The notes under the pieces are model-generated. The model did no database searches, was not told the DNA's origin, and saw nothing but the letters and a program-made list of their open reading frames with translations. This document shows positions 52,466 through 60,809 of a stretch of DNA of 64,000 nt, piece after piece. Within the stretch, counting starts at the first letter, position 1. Each line of letters opens with the position of its first letter. This stretch comes from Nocardia acidivorans NBRC 108247 (GTDB taxonomy: Bacteria > Actinomycetota > Actinomycetes > Mycobacteriales > Mycobacteriaceae): the NCBI RefSeq assembly GCF_001625085.1, contig NZ_BDAW01000006.1:1-64000 (forward strand). The letters are read 5' to 3'. Position numbers and translations under genes: made by a program.

Positions 52466-53203
52466 TCAGATCCCGAGGCGCGTCGCGATACCGTCGAGGA
52501 CGGAGTCCAGCCCGATCTCGAACTGCCACTGCACATCGTCCTTGCGGTCCGCATTGTGGATATACCGTGAGTACATGGGGTAGCGGCCGGTCTTCATCAG
52601 CCAGGCCATCTGTGTGGCCAGTCCTGCGCGAGCCTCCTCGCGGGTGGCCCAGCCGCGGGCGTGCAGCATCCGACTCGTCCTGACTTCCGAGTCGACCGCG
52701 CCGTGCATATAGGCGATGACGGTGCTGTAGACCGCCATGGCGGTGTCCACATCGAGCCCGAGACCGTCGAGGACGGCGAGAGTCGCCTCCGGCACGGCCA
52801 ATTGGTTCGGTGTCGGTGCGCCGTAAGCCGCTCGTGAGACCCAGGGGTGTCGCAGCAGGATTTCTCTGGTGCGCAGCGCGATGGACCGCATGGTCGCGCG
52901 CCAGCCGTCGGTGCCGTCGGGCAGATCCAGCTCGGCGTAGACGAAATCGACCATCAACTCGAGCAGTTCGTCCTTGCCGGTGACGTAGCGGTACGCCGCC
53001 ATGGGAGCGACGCCGAGTTCGGTGGCCAGTCGGCGCATTGTCACCGCGTCGAGTCCTTCGGCGTCGGCGACCGCGACGGCGACCTCGGCGATCCGCCGGG
53101 GAGTCAAGGTGGCGCGGGGAGCTGGCACCGGCCGCTCTAGGCGCTCCCATAGCGAGACGAGGTCCTTGTCCTCGTTCGCCGACTGTTTCCCCTGAGGGGG
53201 CAT
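52466..53203 (-). CDS. TetR-family regulator (TetR_C_11/ActR type)
   Basis: 245 residues from the ATG at 53203 (MPPQGKQSANEDK). HTH: LTPRRIAEVAVAVADAEGLDAVTMRRLATELGVAPM in two parts (RRIAEVAVAVADAEGLDAVT and RRLATELGVAPMAAYRYV). The C-terminal ligand domain has ILLRHPWVSRAAYGAP and AVYSTVIAYMHGAV, as in antibiotic-pathway TetR proteins. It is divergent from an FMN-reductase operon; two strong palindromes lie in between. Likely repressor of that operon, released by a small aromatic or quinone-like ligand. Confidence 0.85.
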   Translation of the reverse strand: MPPQGKQSANEDKDLVSLWERLERPVPAPRATLTPRRIAEVAVAVADAEGLDAVTMRRLATELGVAPMAAYRYVTGKDELLELMVDFVYAELDLPDGTDGWRATMRSIALRTREILLRHPWVSRAAYGAPTPNQLAVPEATLAVLDGLGLDVDTAMAVYSTVIAYMHGAVDSEVRTSRMLHARGWATREEARAGLATQMAWLMKTGRYPMYSRYIHNADRKDDVQWQFEIGLDSVLDGIATRLGI

Positions 53204-53254
53204 CGGTTGGATTCCTTCCGCCGGATGATGTCGCATACAGCGTACCGGCCGTGG

Positions 53255-53308
53255 ACAACGTACACACGGCTGTGTACGTTGTACTTTATGGATACAATGT
53301 ACACATTG
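53255..53308. promoter_or_regulatory. two TetR operators between the regulator and its operon
   Basis: Site 1: ACAACGTACACA-N4 then its complement (53255-53266 and 53271-53282), perfect 12-bp arms. Site 2: CAATGT-AC-ACATTG (53295-53308), perfect 6-bp arms. Both contain the core TGTAC/GTACA. Site 2 ends 13 bp before the reductase ATG, so occupation would block the operon. Confidence 0.8.
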
Positions 53309-53321
53309 CCCGGAGGCTCCC

Positions 53322-53921
53322 ATGGCTGAGTCGACCGATGGCGTCCTGCGGATCGCGGTAATCGTCGGCAGCGTCCGGGAGGGGCGGTTCGGCCCGGTCG
53401 TCGCCGACTGGATCACCGGACACATCGCTCAGCGCGAGGACATGAAAGCCGATCTGATCGACCTGGTGAAAACGCCACTGCCAACCGTTTTCCCGGCGTT
53501 CGGGCAGGCGCCTTCCGGCGAGGTCGTAGCGCAGTTGGCCGCGGTGTCGCCCCGGTTGGACCGAGCTGATGCCTTCGTGATCGTCACGCCCGAGTACAAC
53601 CACAGTTTCCCCGCAGCGCTCAAGAACGCCCTCGACTGGCACAACGAGCAGTGGCAGGCCAAGCCGGTCGGATTTGTCTCATATGGCGGACTTTCCGGCG
53701 GGTTGCGCGCGGTGGAACAGCTTCGCGTCGTGCTCGCGGAGCTCCACGCGGTGACAATCCGAAACACGGTCAGTTTCCACAATGCCGCTCAGGTCTTCGA
53801 TGCCGACCGCAAACCGTCTGACCCCGGGTGTGATGGCGCGGCCAAGGCCCTGCTCGACCAGCTCAGCTGGTGGGGTCGGTCGCTGCGCGAGGCCAAGCGC
53901 GTCCGCCCGTATGCCGTTTGA
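53322..53921 (+). CDS. NADPH-dependent FMN reductase
   Basis: 199 residues. Flavodoxin-like fold with IAVIVGSVREGRFG near residue 10 (phosphate loop of the SsuE/ArsH/YieF type), VTPEYNHSFPAALKNALDW near 88-106 (the PEYN loop contacting the flavin ring), and FVSYGGLSGGLRAVEQL near 118. It reduces FMN or quinones with NAD(P)H. It is first in the TetR-controlled operon and is followed 19 nt later by an OYE-type enzyme that could share its flavin or electron supply. Confidence 0.88.
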   Translation: MAESTDGVLRIAVIVGSVREGRFGPVVADWITGHIAQREDMKADLIDLVKTPLPTVFPAFGQAPSGEVVAQLAAVSPRLDRADAFVIVTPEYNHSFPAALKNALDWHNEQWQAKPVGFVSYGGLSGGLRAVEQLRVVLAELHAVTIRNTVSFHNAAQVFDADRKPSDPGCDGAAKALLDQLSWWGRSLREAKRVRPYAV

Positions 53922-53940
53922 CGCCGGAAAGCGAAGATCG

Positions 53941-55050
53941 ATGACCACCAAGCTTCTCGAACGTACCAACGACATCCTGGTTCGCCCCTTCTCGATAGGA
54001 CGCCTCACGCTGCCCAACCGCGTCGTGATGGCACCGATGACGCGCGAGTTCTCACCTGGCGGAGTGCCGGGGCACGGGGTCGCGCAGTACTACGCCCGAC
54101 GGGCGGCGGCCGGTATCGGTTTGATCGTCACCGAAGGCACCTATGTCGGCCATGAGTCCGCGGGCAGTAGCGCACGGGTTCCGCACTTCTACGGTGACGA
54201 GGCTCTTGCCGGCTGGTCGGCCGTGGTCGATGCGGTTCATCAGGCGGGCGGCCGAATCATGCCGCAGTTGTGGCACGTCGGCATGGATCGCATGGTCGGC
54301 AATCCGCCGGTCCCCGACGCGCCGCGGATCGGCCCCTCCGGTATCGCGCTGGACGGCACCGCCTCGGGCCGAGAGATGACCCAGGCGGATATCGATGCCG
54401 TGATCGCCGCGTACGTCACGGCAGCGGTGTCCGCGGAAGCTCTGGGCTTCGACGGCATCGAGATCCATGGTGCCCACGGTTATCTGATCGACCAGTTCCT
54501 GTGGGCCCACACCAATCGGCGCACCGACGTTTACGGGGGCGACGTCATCGGCCGTACCCGTTTCGCCGCGGAGATTGTGGCCGCGTGCCGCGACAGCGTC
54601 GCTGGTGACTTCCCGATCTTCTTCCGCTTCTCCCAGTGGAAGGTCGGCCACTACCGGGCGCGGATAGCCCAGACACCACACGAATTGGAGACCATGCTCG
54701 GTCTGCTGGTCGACGCGGGCGTCGACGCCTTCCACTGCTCGACCCGGCGGCTGCAATTCCCCGAGTTCGAGGGGTCCGATCTGAACCTGGCCGGCTGGGC
54801 CAGAAAGCTCTCCGGGAAACCCGCCGTCAGTGTCGGCTCGGTGGGGCTGGGTGATGAGTTCCCACATATGTCACCCGGCAAGGTCACCGATATCGGTGAG
54901 TTGCTCGACCGCATGGAGCGCGACGAGTTCGACCTGGTGGCCGTCGGCCGGGCCCTGCTGGGGGATCCGGAGTGGCTGACGAAGGTCCTCGCGGGCCGCA
55001 CCGATGAACTGACCCATTTCCATGGCGGCCTGCTCGGCAGTCTCCGCTGA
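53941..55050 (+). CDS. Old-Yellow-Enzyme family NADH:flavin oxidoreductase
   Basis: 369 residues from the ATG at 53941 (MTTKLLERTND). TIM-barrel OYE motifs: LPNRVVMAPMTREFS near residue 25, LIVTEGTYVGHES near 60, PQLWHVGMD near 100, and FDGIEIHGAHGYLIDQFLW near 175 with the His-Gly-Ala-His substrate-binding pair. It reduces activated C=C bonds (enones, nitro compounds). It lies in the same transcript as the FMN reductase. An extended frame to 53782 overlaps the reductase and is rejected. Confidence 0.9.
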   Translation: MTTKLLERTNDILVRPFSIGRLTLPNRVVMAPMTREFSPGGVPGHGVAQYYARRAAAGIGLIVTEGTYVGHESAGSSARVPHFYGDEALAGWSAVVDAVHQAGGRIMPQLWHVGMDRMVGNPPVPDAPRIGPSGIALDGTASGREMTQADIDAVIAAYVTAAVSAEALGFDGIEIHGAHGYLIDQFLWAHTNRRTDVYGGDVIGRTRFAAEIVAACRDSVAGDFPIFFRFSQWKVGHYRARIAQTPHELETMLGLLVDAGVDAFHCSTRRLQFPEFEGSDLNLAGWARKLSGKPAVSVGSVGLGDEFPHMSPGKVTDIGELLDRMERDEFDLVAVGRALLGDPEWLTKVLAGRTDELTHFHGGLLGSLR

Positions 55051-55070
55051 AACGATTGGAGCACAGAACA

Positions 55071-55577
55071 ATGCACAACCGACCTACGCTCGGCGATCCA
55101 GCACGGGCCACCACTGCCCACGAGGTCGCCGCTCGCTTCGCCGAAGGTCTGCAACAATCCGGCGCGGCGGGCGACGCGGACGGCTATGACGGCGCCTTTG
55201 CCGCAGATGTGGTGTGGGGCAGTCCATACGGTGCGTCGGTAGTCGGCTACGCCGAATTGAACGCCATTCACCGCCGCTTGATGGACGCACAGGTCGCGCC
55301 GCCGTCACAGTTCGAAGTCGTCGTTGCGACGTCCCCGACACCGAAGGTCGTGCTGACCCAAATCCGCAGGCGTGCAACCGAACCGGGTGGATTCTCCGAG
55401 AACGCGATGTACGTACTGGTCGAGCGGAACGGCCGATGGTGGCTCGCGGGCGCTCAGAACACACCGATCACGCAGCCACCCGGACGAACCGACTCCACTC
55501 CACCGACTCCACCGACTCCTCAGGCGGCGGCGTCTGAGTCCGCTGCCAGTGCGGCCGTTCAGGAGGGCTTGTCATGA
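55071..55577 (+). CDS. SnoaL/DUF4440-like protein
   Basis: 168 residues from the ATG at 55071, with TTGGAG 10-15 nt upstream. NTF2-like cone fold: VAARFAEGLQQSGAAGDADGYDGAFAADVVWGSP in pieces (ARFAEGLQQSGAAGDADGYD, FAADVVWGSPYG), VRTNA-type strands and MYVLVERNGRWWLAGAQNTP. A low-complexity STPPTPPTP tail with a matching DNA repeat follows. SgcJ/EcaC-like members are ligand-binding or isomerase proteins, often in secondary-metabolite or detoxification operons. It overlaps the next gene by 4 nt. Confidence 0.78.
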   Translation: MHNRPTLGDPARATTAHEVAARFAEGLQQSGAAGDADGYDGAFAADVVWGSPYGASVVGYAELNAIHRRLMDAQVAPPSQFEVVVATSPTPKVVLTQIRRRATEPGGFSENAMYVLVERNGRWWLAGAQNTPITQPPGRTDSTPPTPPTPQAAASESAASAAVQEGLS

Positions 55578-56920
55578 CAGGGAATTCAGAGATCCGGTTG
55601 GGCGTCGTCCGGGGCATCCAGTACGGGCTGATCGACGAGACCGACGACTTCACGCCGCGGGTGCGCCAACTCGGGGCCGGTGGGGTCCGGGTGTTCTTCT
55701 ACTGGTCGCAGCTCGAACCCGAACCGGGACGATACGATTGGACGGCCGTGGACGCGGTGCTCGAGCAGAGCGACGAGGACACCGAACTGTGGTTCACGAT
55801 CACCGCGTCCTCGCCGTGGGGATCGACCCGTGCCACCGATTTCCTACCCGCCTCCGTGCCCCACAACCCCGACGGCTACGCCGCCATGGTGCGTACATTG
55901 GTTGAGCATTGTGGCGGCCGGGTGCGGTACTGGCAGTGCGAGAACGAACCTTCGAGCGGATTGTTCTGGGCGGACTCGGCCGATGACTACGTCCGGCATC
56001 TCGCCCGCTTCCGGGCGGCCGTCAAAGCGGGTGACCCAGCGGGCCAGGTCGTCCTCGGCGGTTGCGTGCCAGGTGTTTTCGCGAACATGGACGAGCCCGA
56101 TTCCGAGCGTGAGTTCTTCCTACACGTGATCCACGCCGGTCACGACTCTTACGACGTGTTCGATCTGCACCCCTATGGTGACCCGTACCTGGTGCCGGGC
56201 ATGGTCGCCAACGCCCGGGCCGCGCTGCGTGCCGCCGGAGGCGAGAAGCCGGTCGTGGTGGGCGAATACAACGGTCCGCTTCTCGTCGAGTTTCCGGAAC
56301 TGTTCAGCGAGTTGACCGATGTGCTGGCCACCGAACCCCTGCGGCCCTGGCACGCACTGACCGTCGCTGATTTCCGTTCGGGACAGACCGTCATGACCGA
56401 GTCTCGTACGGCCATGGAACGCCTGTACGAGCGTATGCCCGAATTGCCTCCCGCTCTCCAGATGTTCATGCTCGACTGCCCGCCCGAGGCGGAGGCCGAA
56501 CGGCACCGGCTCAATGCCGATGACATCGTGATCCGCAATGTTCTCGCGCTATCGTGCGGCATCGACCGCACCTTCTGTTGGCAACTCGGGCCTGACACAC
56601 CAGAACCCGCTGAGCGTTTTTCGTTCCTGGGCCTGCTGTTTCTGAAGTTCGCGCTTTTCGGCTACGACAACCAGCAGCAGCCGGTGGGCTATCCCTGCGC
56701 GAGCGCATTCGCCGAGCTGTCCTTACGCCTCGACGGCGCCAAGGCCGTCGAGCGAATTCCTGTGCCAGATCGGCCCGATGCCTATATTTTCGATCTCGTC
56801 GGAACCGAATGGCAGGTCGGCTGGTTGCGCCGAGAGTACCCAGCCGCGGAACCAAACCCACTGGTGTGGAACAACACCGCCCTGGGTTCCCGTCCGAGCT
56901 ATATGCGCGGCGGCCACTGA
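55574..56920 (+). CDS. glycoside-hydrolase-like (clan GH-A) protein
   Basis: 448 residues; TIM-barrel pattern. The acid/base Glu sits in WQCENEP (N124-E125) at the end of strand 4, and the nucleophile candidate is E231 in VVVGEYNG at the end of strand 7, both classic for clan GH-A families such as GH39/GH5. An N-terminal blade ends in RVFFYWSQLEPEPGRYDW. No signal peptide is visible, so it acts inside the cell. In the same operon as an FMN reductase, an OYE and a SnoaL protein, it may cleave a glycoside of an enone-type compound. Specificity is unknown. Confidence 0.75.
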   Translation: MTGNSEIRLGVVRGIQYGLIDETDDFTPRVRQLGAGGVRVFFYWSQLEPEPGRYDWTAVDAVLEQSDEDTELWFTITASSPWGSTRATDFLPASVPHNPDGYAAMVRTLVEHCGGRVRYWQCENEPSSGLFWADSADDYVRHLARFRAAVKAGDPAGQVVLGGCVPGVFANMDEPDSEREFFLHVIHAGHDSYDVFDLHPYGDPYLVPGMVANARAALRAAGGEKPVVVGEYNGPLLVEFPELFSELTDVLATEPLRPWHALTVADFRSGQTVMTESRTAMERLYERMPELPPALQMFMLDCPPEAEAERHRLNADDIVIRNVLALSCGIDRTFCWQLGPDTPEPAERFSFLGLLFLKFALFGYDNQQQPVGYPCASAFAELSLRLDGAKAVERIPVPDRPDAYIFDLVGTEWQVGWLRREYPAAEPNPLVWNNTALGSRPSYMRGGH

Positions 56921-57190
56921 ACAAGCTCGGGCGTCGCGCCTATGTCAACCCAGCCTCCATCGAGGCAACCGGACGGGGTGCAGGCCGACGACCGGCGAAC
57001 GTCGGATGGCTGGCAGGCGTTCGGGCCGAATGCCTCTATCTGTTGCCCGCCAGCAATGTCAGGCAGTGGTCGGACCGCGCCGAGAACTATCGGTTTCCGT
57101 TCGATTCTCGTAATGTGGTGGATTTTCACGTCGATTCGGTGTGCGGCCGATATAGCCGAAGCGCCGACGACCTCGCGAACGATGACGCGT

Positions 57191-58087
57191 TCAGCTTTGG
57201 TCGAGAGGTCCCAGATCTCGGACGATGCGGGTGAAGGCGCGGATTTGTTCGCGGTCGCGGTCGCTGCGCCAGATCAGTGCCCATTGGACCAGATGGGAAT
57301 CGGTGATCGGCAGGTAGGTGACGCCGGGACGGTTGTAGTAGCGGGCGATGTGGCTCATGCCCGTGGTGAGTGCGGTGCTGGTACTGACGGTGGTGAGAAT
57401 GTCTTCGAGGGTTGAGATTTCGGTGACCCGTTCGATCGGTCTGCCCTTGGGGGTGTAGAAGGGGCTGACCGAATCTTCCCAGTATTCGGGTAGCGGTGCA
57501 CTGGGCTTGAAGACGCCGAAAACACCGAAGTCCTCCAATGTCAGGTGGTGCTCCTCGGCGAGTACATGGTTTCCGGGCAGCACCGCCACCATCGGCTCCG
57601 CGGAAATGATGGGACCAACCGTCAATCCGGGTTCTTCCACCGGCAGCCAGGCGATGAGGATATCGGCCTCGCCGCGATGCAATGGTCCGAACTGGTCACC
57701 GAATTCGGTACTGCGAATCTGCAACTCCCACTCCGGATGTCGTCGACGGAACGTATCCCAATACGGTTGGTAGTCATAGGGGTTGTAGCCGATCATCGCC
57801 ACGCGCAGCACGCCCGAGATGCCCAAGGCCGCCGAGCGGGCGTTCTCGATGGCATGCAGCACGCCGTGGTACGCCGGCCGGAGCTCGGCGAGCAACTGGT
57901 GTCCGAGTGGAGTGACCTGCACATTGCGCGGGTTGGAGCGGTCCACCAGGCGACCGCCGATGCGGCGTTCCTGATTCTTGATCGACTGACTGATCCTTGC
58001 TTGGGACAAGTGCAGCCGTTGTGCGGTGCGCCCGAAATGCAGTTCCTCGGCCAGCACCAGGAAGATTTCGATGTCCCGCAATTCCAT
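57191..58087 (-). CDS. LysR-family transcriptional regulator
   Basis: 298 residues. HTH start MELRDIEIFLVLAEELHFGR then LSQARISQSIKNQERRIGG; effector domain with VLRVAMIGYNPYDYQPYW and a C-terminal VQWALIWRSDRDREQI. It is paralogous to the LysR at 19449. It is not next to an obvious target: the NRAMP gene lies 382 bp upstream on the same strand and the glycosidase operon converges on it. An ATT-N9-AAT box 19 bp upstream is probably autoregulatory. Confidence 0.87.
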   Translation of the reverse strand: MELRDIEIFLVLAEELHFGRTAQRLHLSQARISQSIKNQERRIGGRLVDRSNPRNVQVTPLGHQLLAELRPAYHGVLHAIENARSAALGISGVLRVAMIGYNPYDYQPYWDTFRRRHPEWELQIRSTEFGDQFGPLHRGEADILIAWLPVEEPGLTVGPIISAEPMVAVLPGNHVLAEEHHLTLEDFGVFGVFKPSAPLPEYWEDSVSPFYTPKGRPIERVTEISTLEDILTTVSTSTALTTGMSHIARYYNRPGVTYLPITDSHLVQWALIWRSDRDREQIRAFTRIVRDLGPLDQS

Positions 58088-58469
58088 GCCGACATTGTGC
58101 TCCTCCCCGATTGGCGCTGCGAATCGGGAATCGGGAGTACGACGCTCAGATCACCTTCGCGAAGAAGTCGCATATGTCGTAGAGAAGCACGTCCGGTGCT
58201 TGGTGGGCCGGCCAGCGGCCACCGACGCCCCGGGTGCTGGCTGTTCTGTTCAATGAACCGTATGATCACCGCCGGGTGGGGCCGAGCTCCGAGGTGAAAT
58301 ACGCACTCGCAGAACGCAATATCTCGTTGAGCCGCCCAACACCGCCACCCGCTTCCTCAACGCGCGGTTCTCAGCGGCAAGGCAAGTGGTGGGCCTATCG
58401 TTGCGTTCGCCAGCGTTGTTCTCGGGCTGGCGGATCGAGTTCCTCGCCGCCGCAGTCGTTGTCGTCAGG
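58088..58469. other. intergenic region
   Basis: Holds the LysR box and promoter at its left end. The remaining ~340 bp show no gene, repeat or terminator that I can support. Confidence 0.5.
58106..58128. promoter_or_regulatory. LysR box upstream of the LysR gene
   Basis: CCCGATT-N9-AATCGGG, perfect 7-bp arms containing the LysR consensus T-N11-A (ATT-N9-AAT), 19-41 bp upstream of the ATG at 58087. Confidence 0.65.
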
Positions 58470-60215
58470 TCAGCCGGTGATGGACTGGAAGATCTTCACG
58501 CCCACCAGAACCACCGCGATGAGCAGATAGCCGCGCAGGGCGATCATTCCGGCCATGCGGCCCATCGAGAACGCCGGGCGTTCCAGGGTGTCCAGCGCGG
58601 GTGTGCGGAAGGCGTCGCGGTCGGCTTCGAGGATGGCCTTGCGCTCGGCGCGGGTCAGCGGGGTCGACTCGAGTTCCTCGACCTGGTCAGGGTCGAGACC
58701 GCCGAGTTCGGCCGCGGTGCGTTCGGTGGCCCTGCGCTGTCCGCGCCGCCAGGCCGGCAGCATGGCCGCGCCGCCGAGGATGCCGATGAGAGCGCCTGCG
58801 CCGAAACCGATTTCGAGGGTCTGGGTGGACAGGTTGGGGAAGAAGGTTGCGGCGGTGAGGGCCAGTGATAGCAGTACCAGCGACCAGACGATGACGCCCG
58901 CGACGATGTTCTGCCGCACGGTGTTCACCCACGGGCCCAGGACGGCCTTGTCGTTGCAGAGCAGGACCAGGAACACCGTGGCCGAGGGCAGCAGCACACC
59001 GGCCAGTGCCTGCACGCCCTGGGTCAGCAGGCCGAGCACGTGGTCCGGGCTGAAGGACACCGCGGCGGCGATCGCGAGCAGCGTGGCGTATCCGGCGTAG
59101 AAGATCGGGGCTTCGGTGATCTTCCAGTGCAGCGAGTGCCGCTTGCCGAGGGTGTCGCCGAGCGCGTAGGTGGTGGCCAGGCCGACCGCGTTCGCGCCGA
59201 TCAGCGAGGCGTCGAGCAGCAGGATCGCGAACAGCGCACCGACGGTCGGGCCCATGTGGTCGTGCAGCGCCCGTGCCACCGCCCCGGCGTCGGTGAAATT
59301 GCCGATCGCGTCGGTCCCGGCGAGGCCGAACGAGGCCGCGCACATGATGGCGATGGCACCGGCCATGACCACGACGATGCCCACGATCAGGTCGTAGCGC
59401 TCATAGCGGATCCAGCGCGGGGTGATGCGCTTGTCGACGATGTTGGACTGCTGGAAGAACAGCTGCCAGGGGGCGACGGTGGTACCGACGATGGCCACGA
59501 TGAGCAGCAGCAGCGTCGAGTTCAGCCCGCCGGGGAAAGACGGCAGGAACCCGTGGCCGACCTCGGATACCTTGGGGCGCACCATGAACGTGAGCGGGAA
59601 GATGACGATGTTCAGTGCGATCAGCCCGAACAGGAATCGTTCCCAGCGCCGGAACGAACCACCGGCGACGACCGCGAACAGCAGTACGGCGGCCAGTGGG
59701 ATCGAAATGCCCCTGGGCAGGCCGAAATAGCCCAAGGCCATGGAGACGCCGATGAATTCGGTGACGATGGTCAGCGCGTTCACGATGAACAGGTCGCCGA
59801 CGCTGAACGCGCCCCAAAACTTGCCGAAGCGGTCGAAGATCAAGCGCGCGTGGCCGACTCCGGCGACCGCGCCCAGGCGCACCACCATTTCCTGGTTCAC
59901 GTACAACACCGGGATCAGGAGGACCAGCGTCCATACCAGCGCCATGCCGTAGTTCTGTCCGGCTTGGGCGTAGGTGGCCACGCCACCGGCGTCGTTGTCG
60001 CCGACCATGACGATCAGGCCGGGGCCGATGACGGCCAGCAGCATGCGGAAACGCTGCCAGCGGGAACGTCCTTCGAGGGTGTCGTGCTGACTGATGGAGC
60101 CCAACGCGCCATGGATGTCGCCGACGTGGGCGCTGTCCATGACGGCGCCGGTGGGCTGAACGTCGGCGACGGCGGTGGTGTTGCGGCGCGGCGCGCCGTT
60201 CGAGAAGAAGGCCAT
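58470..60215 (-). CDS. NRAMP-related transporter, probably magnesium type
   Basis: 581 residues, about 11-12 membrane helices plus a long cytoplasmic C-terminal region. The NRAMP fold is evident, but ion-site motifs deviate: helix 1 has NDAGG (D75-A76-G77-G78) where transition-metal NRAMPs have DPGN, and helix 6 has VAPWQ (A248-P249-W250) where they have MPH. Loss of the metal-ligating Met and Asn is what is expected in NRAMP-related Mg transporters. The cytoplasmic tail between residues 490 and 555 is acidic and charged. An M-box Mg riboswitch upstream supports magnesium uptake. Confidence 0.82.
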   Translation of the reverse strand: MAFFSNGAPRRNTTAVADVQPTGAVMDSAHVGDIHGALGSISQHDTLEGRSRWQRFRMLLAVIGPGLIVMVGDNDAGGVATYAQAGQNYGMALVWTLVLLIPVLYVNQEMVVRLGAVAGVGHARLIFDRFGKFWGAFSVGDLFIVNALTIVTEFIGVSMALGYFGLPRGISIPLAAVLLFAVVAGGSFRRWERFLFGLIALNIVIFPLTFMVRPKVSEVGHGFLPSFPGGLNSTLLLLIVAIVGTTVAPWQLFFQQSNIVDKRITPRWIRYERYDLIVGIVVVMAGAIAIMCAASFGLAGTDAIGNFTDAGAVARALHDHMGPTVGALFAILLLDASLIGANAVGLATTYALGDTLGKRHSLHWKITEAPIFYAGYATLLAIAAAVSFSPDHVLGLLTQGVQALAGVLLPSATVFLVLLCNDKAVLGPWVNTVRQNIVAGVIVWSLVLLSLALTAATFFPNLSTQTLEIGFGAGALIGILGGAAMLPAWRRGQRRATERTAAELGGLDPDQVEELESTPLTRAERKAILEADRDAFRTPALDTLERPAFSMGRMAGMIALRGYLLIAVVLVGVKIFQSITG

Positions 60216-60258
60216 TGCCTTTCCCCGCTTTCATCATCAGGTGTCGAGCAAGGTCGTA

Positions 60259-60330
60259 CCTCCGGCGGGCTGCGACCGCCGGAGGGTCCGGAGAACAAGT
60301 GATGTGTGGTCCACGCGGGACCCGCGTGGA
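60259..60330 (-). promoter_or_regulatory. hairpins between the 61-residue ORF and the transporter gene
   Basis: Two perfect 10-bp inverted repeats: 60310-60319 with 60321-60330, directly after the small ORF stop, and 60259-60268 with 60276-60285. They could be terminators, attenuators or mRNA-processing sites that set the transporter level. No T run follows either one. Confidence 0.5.
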
Positions 60331-60331
60331 T

Positions 60332-60517
60332 CTACGCGCGGAAGCCGCGGCCGCCGAGCGAGGCGGTGTACACCGCCGAACGGCCGCGGGCCGCACGCAG
60401 GTTGTGGCGTTCGGCCTCGGTGAGGGTGTGGCGGGCGCGCACGCGCCGGGTGCTCTCACCGAGGACCGACAGCACGGTCATCGGGGTACGGGCACGGGTG
60501 AAGGTGGGGAAGGTCAT
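60332..60517 (-). CDS. small basic protein in the magnesium-regulated transcript
   Basis: 61 residues from the ATG at 60517, with AAGGAG 7 nt upstream. Sequence features are FPTFTRARTPMTVLSVLGES, then RRVRARHTLTEAERHNLRAARGRSAVYTASLGG. It is basic, without a membrane helix, and of unknown family. In M. tuberculosis an M-box precedes the small gene Rv1535 of unknown function, so a small protein behind an M-box has precedent; homology is not claimed. It could be a transporter accessory protein or a second leader ORF. Confidence 0.6.
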   Translation of the reverse strand: MTFPTFTRARTPMTVLSVLGESTRRVRARHTLTEAERHNLRAARGRSAVYTASLGGRGFRA

Positions 60518-60604
60518 GGCAGGCTCCTTCGAGCACAAGCGGCTCATCGGCTGCCCGGACACAGCAGGAGTCCGAAACTCACTGCCGCACAAGCGAATAT
60601 GCGT

Positions 60605-60709
60605 TCAGTGCGAGAGCGCGTCGGAATCAGGCAATGGCCAGGCCGCGGCAAGCCGGAACGACAAGGATTTTCGAACCGGACTCGGATACGGACTATCGCC
60701 GGACTTCAT
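60605..60709 (-). CDS. 34-codon leader peptide ORF
   Basis: ATG at 60709 with a perfect AAGGAGG (60721-60727) 11 nt upstream. The peptide begins MKSGDSPYPSPVRKSLSF and ends WPLPDSDALSH; it has Pro at spaced positions and ends acidic. It lies just after the M-box aptamer. Pro-rich and acidic leader peptides sense low Mg by ribosome stalling or destabilisation in enterobacteria (MgtL-like), so it may be a second Mg sensor. That role is inferred from position only. Confidence 0.55.
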   Translation of the reverse strand: MKSGDSPYPSPVRKSLSFRLAAAWPLPDSDALSH

Positions 60710-60809
60710 GTCGTCCCTCACCTCCTTGCCGTCTGGGCGCGCACGCCGAAACCTTCACAACGCCGCACAACGCGAGACAGAGGGGAAACGTTCACCATGA
60801 GCGTGAACG

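Noticed and set aside
57095..57120. GTTCGATTCTCG resembling a tRNA T-loop
   Set aside because: No acceptor stem, anticodon arm or CCA-compatible end can be drawn around it; the similar CGTTCGATTCTCG at 1608 fails in the same way.
59040..60302. 420-codon plus-strand open frame opposite the NRAMP-type gene
   Set aside because: Antisense shadow, rich in His/Asp/Gln, no coding features.
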